From Cladorhizidae sp. MBARI D1340-BT2 (taxonomy: Eukaryota; Porifera; Demospongiae; Poecilosclerida; Cladorhizidae): DNA of 64,000 nucleotides. The stretch covers positions 36,238,765 to 36,302,764 of the forward strand of contig JAQNBH010000004.1 in the NCBI GenBank assembly GCA_028752905.1. The letters run 5' to 3'. Positions 56,595 through 64,000 of this stretch are shown here, in pieces. Position 1 is the stretch's first letter; every line of letters starts with the position of its first letter. A program made the translations under genes and the position numbers. A model generated the notes under the pieces. It made no database searches, was not told the DNA's origin, and saw only the letters and a program-made list of their open reading frames with translations.

Positions 56595-57878
56595 ATGAGT
56601 GTTGATAAAGCTAAACAGTGTGATTCCACTTATGAAGTGCAGGACAATGTTTGCTATTCTGCTACCCCATTGTATGAGATAGTCAAGAACACAACCACAA
56701 CCTCTGTTCCAGCATCGTGCAATGTTGATAATGATGCTGAAAACTGCAAAAAGAAATTTTTTCCAAAGATAAAAATGATTGGGGTTAAACTCATTTGCTT
56801 AGTAGCTTTGCTAGTGGCTGTTGTTCTCCTTGCTGCAGCAAGTATGGCTTTAATTGTTGCATTTGTGAAGATTTCCATTCTCAGTACTGAGGTAGCTCTA
56901 CTCCAGTCAACCTCATCTGGTAAAGAAACCACTACGGCTAATACAGTGAACATCATCAGACTGACGGCAAATGTTCAAGCACTACAGAACATTATTGATA
57001 CACAATTAGATAATTTTGGAATAAAACTCAATGCTACTGATGCAGCTATTGATATTTTATTTGGACGTGTATCTTCTTGTGCTGCTATTCAGAGGCTTTC
57101 TTCCACTTCTCCCTCAGGTTACTATCACATCAGGGCCCCCTCCAGTGGCTCTGAAGTCCGTGTCTACTGTGACATGACCAGATCATGTGGTAATATCACT
57201 GGAGGGTGGATGAGAGTGGCTGAACTGGACATAGCAAAGACCATTACCCAGTGTCCTAGTAGTCTCACACTGAACACAAGTATACCCCGCACATGTAGAA
57301 TAATGAACTCTGGTTCAGCAGCTTGTTCTTCAGATACATTTACTGTGAGTGGTGTTGGATATTCTAAGGTGTGTGGAAGAATCAGAGCCTACCAGGTTGG
57401 GAGAACAAATGCTTTTGCATTTTTTTATATGGATTCTAACAGTGGTAGTGAACCAAACATAGATAACTATTATGTGGATGGTGTAAGTCTCACTCATGGA
57501 TCATCAAGACAGCACATCTGGACATTTGCTGCTGCACTCAATGAAGGTGGTGAAAATTCTAGATCTGCATGCCCCTGCATCAACCCTACTATATCAAGTA
57601 TGGACACACCTCTCCCATCATTTGTTGGTGAAGATTATTTCTGTGATACAGGTGCTGCAAGTGATGCTGATGAATCGCATCTTTATGCTGATGACCCTCT
57701 ATGGGATGGAGCTGGTTGTGGACCTCAGAACATGTGCTGCTCCTTTAACAACCCTCCATGGTTCTACAAGCAGCTGCCACAGCCCACCACTGATGATATA
57801 GAGATGAGGGTGTGTCGTGATGAGGGCAGAGCTTATGAAGACATTGGCTTGGAAGCGGTAGAGATTTATGTTCAGTAG
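56595..57878 (+). CDS. Receptor-like gene 2: type II membrane protein with fibrinogen-like/Cys-rich ectodomain
   Basis: The gene encodes an intact 427-residue protein. The start is the ATG in GAAGATGAGTGTTGATA; the upstream in-frame codon at 56,541 is GTG, and gene 1 uses the same context. Residues 1-60 are a cytoplasmic tail with STYEVQ (Y13) and PLYEIV (Y27, YxxV), then a basic CKKKFFPKIK. Residues 64-92 are a hydrophobic span with positive charges inside, giving type II topology. Residues 93-158 are a stalk with a short helical heptad-like part and an N-glycosylation site. Residues 161-222 match the start of fibrinogen-related domains (SCAAI, SPSGYYHIR, VYCDMT, GGWMRVAE). Residues 223-427 are a Cys-rich region shared with gene 1 (SKVCGRIRAYQVG, YYVDGVSLTHG, DYFCDTG, DDPLWDGAGCG, NNPPWFYKQL, AVEIYVQ). 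It lacks the usual second half of a fibrinogen domain. I know this combination from sponge and cnidarian proteins of unknown role; surface recognition is inference. No introns are evident. Confidence 0.85.
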   Translation: MSVDKAKQCDSTYEVQDNVCYSATPLYEIVKNTTTTSVPASCNVDNDAENCKKKFFPKIKMIGVKLICLVALLVAVVLLAAASMALIVAFVKISILSTEVALLQSTSSGKETTTANTVNIIRLTANVQALQNIIDTQLDNFGIKLNATDAAIDILFGRVSSCAAIQRLSSTSPSGYYHIRAPSSGSEVRVYCDMTRSCGNITGGWMRVAELDIAKTITQCPSSLTLNTSIPRTCRIMNSGSAACSSDTFTVSGVGYSKVCGRIRAYQVGRTNAFAFFYMDSNSGSEPNIDNYYVDGVSLTHGSSRQHIWTFAAALNEGGENSRSACPCINPTISSMDTPLPSFVGEDYFCDTGAASDADESHLYADDPLWDGAGCGPQNMCCSFNNPPWFYKQLPQPTTDDIEMRVCRDEGRAYEDIGLEAVEIYVQ

Positions 57879-58480
57879 TTATTTTGATGTTCACAAAATT
57901 TTATTAAAAACAGCTTATAAAGATCTCTTTATCGCTGATGAACCATTCAAGTAGTGAATATTTTAAGATTGTTTCAATCATGATCTAGTGACAGGGAATG
58001 ATAATTCAGACATTCCTGGTACTGTTGATTGTGGTGATGATAAAGTGGGGTTTGCCCAGATCTACACATCAATGGCTCTATGGGCATTTTTGGATTTGCT
58101 GTATGGATATGTGAGGTGCAATCATTCACTGAAGCCATGGGAGTAGATCTCTTTACTTTGTATGTGAAACTTGAGAAAATGGCATATGTGGTATGCCTTT
58201 CATACTATAGCACAACTTTATGCTCTGGCTATGTTTTTTGATGGCCAATAATTATTCCTCGCTCAGTTATATGCAAAATGGCAGTACATCCATTTCAAGC
58301 AATATGTGTGTTGGGGGTGGCACCACCTCTCTCTCTCCTCTCCAACCCCATGGAGGGCTCTGTGCTCTGTGCTCTCTAGGTGTAAGTAATCAACCATTGG
58401 TGGATCATGCCCTATCCAGGAAACTTGGGGCCTGTGAGGGAATGTTTGGGATGGGGGAGGGGAGAAGTGATTGAGGCTCA
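57879..58480. other. 3' flank of receptor gene 2
   Basis: The block 58,225-58,410 (TTTTTTGATGGCCAATA, CCATTGGTGGATCATGCCC) matches 30,140-30,320 in the flank of gene 1, so the duplication included 3' sequence. Confidence 0.55.
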
Positions 58481-58785
58481 AATATTCGTACAAACGATTT
58501 ATGGGACTACTGAAATTTTGATGAGCAAATCCAGTCCTTGTTGATTTTTTGAAAGGAGGCAGTAATCATTGTAAAATTCTCAGAAACCGTTTTGATATTA
58601 TCAAAAATCCTTGTTATAGTGCAGCTCATTTCACCACAAGCGTACAACATTGTGGTATTTCCCTTTGTTATTTATCAAGATCTACAACTTGGTGATGAAA
58701 ATATCTGAGAAACTCCCACTTAAGCAACTAAATAGCATACTAACATGTTCTAAAAAGAGCATACCGAGAACATAAAAACATGCTG
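58481..58785. other. Spacer
   Basis: Nothing recognised. Confidence 0.4.
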
Positions 58786-58789
58786 GGGT

Positions 58790-59215
58790 GAAGGCTATAG
58801 CTACATGTAATTATGGTTGCTGCATCTGTCTAGGATCCAGTCTACAAATGAAGGATTATGTTTCTCTAAGTGCCCACAGCTTAGGCTAGCTACAACTTAC
58901 TGGTTTTCTATAGAGTCATTGACTGCTGTGTCAAAGCTATAGCTACATAGTTGTAGCTACAAACCTTAGTTGTAGCTAGAGCTGTTGCATTAGTCTAGAT
59001 TTTAATCCAAAGAAAGAAGTCTACAAATCATATTAGCTACTAAAGTTTCTAAGCTTCTACCTTCGCTTACTTGTACGATATGCTGTGGTTTTCATTACAG
59101 AACTTTAATGCTTTGAGAAAACTGTAGCTACAAACCTCAGCTGTATCAATTGCAGCTGCACTGGTCTAGGCTTGTACCAAACAAGGAAGTCTACAATGAT
59201 CAATTACTAATTCGC
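58790..59215. repeat. Three degenerate copies of a repeat of about 150 bp
   Basis: Each copy has a TAGCTACA...GTTGCTGCATCTGTCTAGG-like head and a GAAGTCTACAAATCA-like tail (58,795; about 58,950; about 59,125). GTAGCTACAAACCT is shared by the last two. Confidence 0.6.
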
Positions 59216-61700
59216 GTTCATTTTGCAGACGTTAGTATAACGCTCAGTGACCGGAAGCGAAATTCAGAGGCGTCTTTTACGCACCAACTTTCCAGTGATC
59301 CATTTCACCTAACTTGGGCAGCCGAAACCTGCAGAAATACAAGAACTACATCCAGTAGGTTTACAATAGGAGAAGTTTTGTAAGTGTGTGGTAGACATAG
59401 AAATGACTATTTCACAAAGATCAACTTGTCAATACAGATGCTGACTTGCTAGATGATGATGACAGCTGGTTATTGATCAGCATTGCAATTATACCGGCTG
59501 ACCCAATTAAGACACAGTAAGAAACATGGATCTGAACTTGCTGGAAAGTGATCATCCTTTACCTTTTATTGATCAATGCCACCCCAGCAGTTCCATTTCG
59601 ACCTTCAAGGCAGTGAACGTCAGCCAGCTCTCAGGAGTATGCTAGCTCTGCTATCTCCAGTGGACGACAGGTAATACTTCGATAGCTTAATCAGCCATGT
59701 ATATCTTCTTAGAATAAGCAAGTCAAGTTCTTGTTCTTACTGATGTAATGAGGTTGAATCATAATATGAGGAATTACAAGATTCAGAAGGTGATCTTCAG
59801 AACCTTGACATATTCAAGTTTAAATCTCTGAGCAATGCGCACTGCACACAAAGCACATGACCACATTCCGTGTGCTTCTCGTGCTGTCGGTAGAATGCTA
59901 CTTTCCTTATGGACTATTCAGATAGATCTGTGCTTTTATGTCAGAGAGCTCTTACATTATCATAGGAAAGAGCGGTTCATCAGCAGGAGTTGGAAGTTGT
60001 CTGAAACATTGGAATAGAGTTAGTATTTTAAGTTCTACTGTGATTTCTGCACCGGCAAAGTGAATGCGAATAGATGTTAGTTTTTTTATGTAACCATTCA
60101 CCACATTCAAATTAATACTCCGGGAAGCTTCCCAAAGAGAGAGTGCCAAGTTTGGAAAGAAAGTGTGAAATTTCTACTTGAACTATTAAAATAACAAAAT
60201 CCCCCCCCCCCCCCCCCCCCACACACCGAAGTATTTCTTTGCTTGTACATGTTACAATACTGATTTTATCCTTTTCAATCAGGTCCATAAAACTAATTAA
60301 ATCCAACTGTAGGCAATTAATGTTTAGGCCTAAATAATCTATGATTCTTGAACATTTACAAATTCCATGTGATCAATGGACAAGGACATAAACTGATGCA
60401 CCACAACTTGTTGGGAAGGTATGGAGTAAGTAAATTCAAGTTCATTATTGAGAAAGACATTCTATTTACCGAATGTCAACTGAGAGAGTTCATCTTAATT
60501 GTTTTATGTGGGTGGAGCTATCATTGCCTAGTTTGGGTTCCATTAGAATAAGATTTTTAAGATGAGAGGGGCGAGGGGCAATGAGGAAGAGGATAAAGGT
60601 CAAACAAATGGGCCATGTCTAAGTGACCAGTAAGTTATGCATGTGTCAAAAGATGAGCATTGTATTTGTGTGTACTAAGACAATCATAAAACATAGGAAG
60701 TTGATGTGTGTCTAAGCATCACATTAGTTGCATATTAAATAGTAGTGGAGATAATCACAAGCAAGGTTTATGGGCTTATGGGGTGGGTGTAAACTAAGAC
60801 AGCCAAGAGAGTAATTTGTTGAGAAGGTCATTTAATGATTAATTGTATGTTGTTGTTGTTTTTGTTGTTGTTTTGGCTTCTCCATGAAAGAGCTGCAGCA
60901 AGTCATAATTCTTCAATATTCGACACTCTAACTTTTTATCGTTCTATAGCACACATATTAGCACATGCCCTGTCGTTTTGCTAATGTTGATGACTGTACC
61001 CATGTAGCTATACCACTGCCAAAAATATTCGCATCATTTGATTTAAACACTTTACAGCACTCATGACAGATCAGCTACAGCTACAGCTGTGATCATTATT
61101 GGCCTCATTTGACCAATGCATGCCTTATTTCCCTGTAGGTCTGTTCCTGGTATGAACACATCACTCTCTTACTAAGACATAGCCATACTTTAACTTGAAC
61201 TATAAACATTCAGACACACATACCAGATGCACATACACTCACGCATGCACTGACACATGTGCAGATATTAAGATTTTGTTCATGGAGGTGGTTGGATGGG
61301 CACAATTTTTTTTTACTCTTTTATAATCATGGAAATGAATGCAGTACAATTGATATAACATTTCCTCGTGTGTACCCCCACCCCTCACCCCTCAACAACA
61401 ACCAAAAATTCCCAAGCCTGATAGGCTGCTTCTTCTTAAATATATGCAAAAGAAAATGCTGCCCACATGCAGATATGAACTCCACTGATGGTTGAGAGGT
61501 GTCAGTGTCTGTTAGAGGGAGTGAATGGGCAAAATATTCTAAGAATACTCTCGCATAAAGGCCTCCCAGAAACGATTTTCCACAATATTTAGATGTACAC
61601 TATCTTGTATATAGGCTGTGACCCTAGTTAGCTGCTTATTGGAAATTGGTTGCAGAAAAATGAGCTTGCACATGCTTGTAGCAATGATTGAGATTAATAG
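59216..61700. other. Intergenic, GC-richer block and poly-C
   Basis: 59,200-59,700 is richer in CpG than its surroundings. It contains a small ORF starting at 59,526 (MDLNLLESDHPLPF, 39 codons) in a good start context; I cannot say whether it is an exon. A run of 20 C lies at 60,201-60,220 and a TTG/TTTTG tract at 60,848-60,885. No recognised gene. Confidence 0.35.
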
Positions 61701-61712
61701 CATACCTGTCGA

Positions 61713-62279
61713 ATGTATTTACCCTTATTTAGTATTCACTGTGTAGGATCCCTGAAAGAAATTTGTGATCGCTTCAAGCAGAGTTCCATGTTTTTACCAA
61801 AAGAATTGGAGAGCTTGTTGATGAAAGCATCAAACAATGTGAGCACTTCACGGATTGCAATACCTGAAGCAATTAGTTCAATGTACCATCAAGACATTGA
61901 TGTGCATAGGCAGTTACAGATGTTGCCAGATCTTGTAAAGACTTTCAGAAAATCTCAGCACATGACAAGTCTAACAGTCACAAAAGTGAGCACTGTTGCA
62001 GATATGTTGATCACAGTTCCGATGGCCAAGGATATGTTTTCAGAGATAGACAAGCTTCTACGGCTATATCTTACCATACCAGTTACAACTTGTACTGCAG
62101 AGAGAAGCTTCTCAGCCCTCCGTCGCATTAAGACATACCTAAGATCCACCATGACCGAAGAACGTTTGAACAACATTTTATTGTTGCATGCACACAAAGA
62201 GGAAACAGATGCCCTGGATCTAACAGAAATTGCTCGTTCGTTTACGTCTGCTAACACAAGGCAGATGAATTTTTTTTGA
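61713..62279 (+). pseudogene. hAT transposase C-terminal region E, open 188 codons
   Basis: Open from ATG at 61,713 to TGA at 62,277, although TGTGTAG|GA at 61,745 could be a splice acceptor instead. The C-terminal dimerisation domain is well kept: EIDKLLRLYLTIPVTTCTAE then RSFSALRRIKTYLRSTMTEE, LLLHAHKEETDALDL and a terminal TRQMNFF. Upstream, SLKEICDRF and LEALL-like (LESLLMKA) match the segment before this domain in ZMYM1-like hAT proteins. The zinc finger and catalytic residues are absent from the 1.2 kb upstream. It is the least decayed hAT relic here: either the end of a 5'-deleted young copy or a remnant exon. Confidence 0.65.
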
Positions 62280-62745
62280 ACATTTGTGTTAAATATACAA
62301 TAATAATACTGACTATATTGAATTTGGGAATAAAATTTGCTTTGCTCGATAGATTTGTTGTATGTCTTTTTTGTAGCCCAATAAGTAAAACATGTATATA
62401 CTCTGGACTGGACTGAGGTTGTATTTTACAAATGGCAGTGCATGTGAGAAACTTGACTTTGGTAGGCAACAATAGCCTCACTGATGTTTTCACATATTTA
62501 AACATTTGTTTTATTTATTTACTTCAGCATTTTGTTATTAATATAATCATTTCATTAATCTAAAATGACCTTGCAGCTATAGCACAAAAATTAATGTCAG
62601 TCCATCTTCGGTCCATATAATATTATAGTCCAATCCATGGTCCGGTCCGGAGCAGGTTTGTAGGTTTCACAGTTAACTGAATATAACAAATAGCATTAAA
62701 ATATAATTTTTCTTGTGACAAGCGTAACCATAACACTGGAGAGGA
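62280..62745. other. 3' flank of hAT region E
   Basis: AT-rich, ending in a GGTCCGGTCCGGAG palindromic stretch at about 62,640. No gene. Confidence 0.4.
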
Positions 62746-62747
62746 GC

Positions 62748-62902
62748 AGGGGTGTAGCCAGGAGGCTCCCCGTTCCCCAAAACTTGATTATTACAATAGT
62801 AATTTGCTGAGAAATGCATCTCGGAAAATTCTGGCTATGCTCAGGGGGGGGGGGATGATTTAATACTGTGCACCCCTACTTTCAATAGCTTCCTCCGCCT
62901 CT
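62748..62902. repeat. Possible hAT-type MITE
   Basis: Starts CAGGGGTGTAGCCAGGAGG and ends CTTCCTCCGCCTCTG. The left end resembles the CAGGGGCGTAGCCAGG terminus of many hAT elements, and the ends are roughly inverted. No matching 8-bp target duplication was seen, so this is tentative. Contains a 10-G run. Confidence 0.3.
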
Positions 62903-63019
62903 GTAATATGTTTGCCAAGGTCCTTCAGTTTGTAGTGGGGCCTGACTATTGCATATCATACTCCACTGTCGTGTTGGTCCCTCCACCCACACAAGGAGGA
63001 GAAAACTAGGATGATAATA

Positions 63020-63300
63020 GGTCTAAATATCCCTTCATCAGCTGTGCTATATAATATATAATCTCACCATTTGTTGGTGAAGATTATTTCTGTAATAGTC
63101 AGTTGCTGCAAGTGTCTATGCTAACACATTTGTTGCTGATAACCATCTGTGGGGTTATGTGTGTCAGAATTCATGCTGCTGCTTTAGTGCTCCTCCATGG
63201 ATCTGCAAGCAGCTGCCATACTTCTTCAATATTGATACAGAAGTGAGGGCATGTTGTATAAGTGCAGAAGTAATGAAGATTCTGTTGTAGTCATTAGGGA
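63020..63300 (+). pseudogene. Truncated receptor pseudogene C (C-terminal part only)
   Basis: Begins with the same breakpoint sequence as pseudogene A (CCCTTCATCA). It then gives ACCATTTGTTGGTGAAGATT (VGEDYF region), GTTGCTGATAACCATCTGTG (ADDPLW region), TGCTGCTTTAGTGCTCCTCC (CCSFNNPP region) and AAGCAGCTGCCA (KQLP). It has several frame breaks and lacks all sequence upstream of the Cys-rich region. Confidence 0.75.
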
Positions 63301-63399
63301 GGGCCTCACTCTCCTATTTCTACAACTCAAATAAAATAACTTCGGAATTGAAATGTCAATAGGTGCTAGAATAATCGTTAATATGAAAATGATGATATC

Positions 63400-63790
63400 A
63401 GAATGAAGCTGATATCTGAAACTTTTCCTGAAGATAGTGTGTGCCTACCACTCCCTCCATCATAGTTATGTACAGCATGTGCTCACCATCACACTTACAT
63501 ATGTTGCAGGTCACAGAACATTTAATAGGTTCGTTATATGGCTGAGGTACAACTCTAAAAATGAGTGATATTATACGAATGCAAAAAATTATGAAAGCCA
63601 CAACCATTTTTCATGTGGCCAGTCTAGGACAAGATTGCCTTTCCTATTGACTAGGTTGAATTTTTTTACTGATTTGACTGTATACACATATCTCCACAAA
63701 TGCAGGGATGAGTAGAGTGGCAATCACAAATAAATATAACTCCATTGCACTTGCAAGTACACCTGCCAGTGTCTTGTTAACAGAAGGCTA
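63400..63790 (+). repeat. Receptor-gene 3'-flank repeat, copy downstream of pseudogene C
   Basis: Matches 15,950-16,165 (GAATGAAGCTGATATCTG, CTCCCTCCATCATAGTTATG, GAGTGATATTATAC). At 63,690-63,780 it matches 29,700-29,790 downstream of gene 1. Confidence 0.75.
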
Positions 63791-64000
63791 AGGACATTAA
63801 ATACCTGAGAGAATGATAGAAGTATTCAGCATGGGAACTCAAGACAAGTTGTGTTCTTTATTAACTAAGCCTGGAAGAACATGTACCTTTTAGTGATAAC
63901 AATGTAGTGTCATTGGTCAATCTAGCAGGTTAGCCAGTTACATAAAGGGAAGGCATTCTATCATCATTAACTCTTCTTCATTGAATTCAGTGAAGATCTG
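63791..64000. other. Right end of window
   Basis: No feature recognised. Confidence 0.4.

Noticed and set aside
58220..58493. ORFs on both strands in the 3' flank of gene 2
   Set aside because: The block is a non-coding repeat shared with the flank of gene 1, where neither frame is conserved.
62748..62902. Confident call of a hAT MITE
   Set aside because: The ends look right but no 8-bp target duplication was found, so it is listed only at low confidence.
1..64000. tRNA, rRNA or bacterial-type promoters, terminators and ribosome-binding sites
   Set aside because: None was seen convincingly; the sequence is eukaryotic, so bacterial signals do not apply.

Overview
The window reads as nuclear DNA of an early-branching animal, most likely a demosponge. 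It is AT-rich and has no bacterial-style gene packing. It is full of decayed retroelements and DNA transposons, microsatellites and satellite arrays. Its only well-preserved host genes encode type II membrane proteins with a fibrinogen-like C-terminal region of a kind I know from sponges and cnidarians. The sponge assignment is inference from recalled family resemblance, not a database search.

Layout. 0-1.2 kb: minus-strand Penelope-like element (PLE) lacking the core of its reverse transcriptase. 1.4-9.5 kb: about 8.1 kb of a 26-bp satellite, with a CCCTAG telomere-like tract near its left end. 9.5-13.2 kb: scrambled, inverted Ty3/gypsy pieces of one family. 13.4-16.2 kb: minisatellite, TTATTR microsatellite and a truncated fibrinogen-like pseudogene. 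16.8-17.9 kb: scraps of a DDE transposase and perhaps of a non-LTR element. 18.2-20.1 kb: a gypsy deletion derivative that keeps both LTRs. 20.3-27 kb: degenerate repeats, a segmental duplication and an N-terminal receptor pseudogene copy. 27.6-29.2 kb: receptor-like gene 1, broken by one in-frame stop. 31.2-32.7 kb: 33-bp satellite. 32.8-39.5 kb: three hAT copies, one carrying a 952-bp piggyBac-like insertion. 40.3-41.7 kb: inverted copy of the gene-less receptor flank. 41.9-50.6 kb: PLE debris, including a GIY-YIG endonuclease fragment and hammerhead-like 3' motifs, plus a 5'-truncated retroelement C-terminal module. 50.6-54.7 kb: a decayed piggyBac-like relative, a contracted version of the 33-bp satellite locus and a fourth hAT copy. 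56.6-57.9 kb: intact receptor-like gene 2. 61.7-62.3 kb: an open hAT C-terminal region. 63.0-63.8 kb: another truncated receptor pseudogene with its 3' flank.

The host content is therefore one small multigene family: one intact gene, one interrupted gene and at least three partial copies, embedded in mobile DNA. The proteins have a short cytoplasmic tail with tyrosine motifs, one membrane span, a stalk and an extracellular fibrinogen-like/cysteine-rich region. This is an architecture expected of cell-surface recognition, though function is not shown here. The other main points of interest are the recurrent hammerhead-like motif tied to PLE remains, the receptor exon piece carried in a dispersed repeat, and satellite loci caught in expanded and contracted states.
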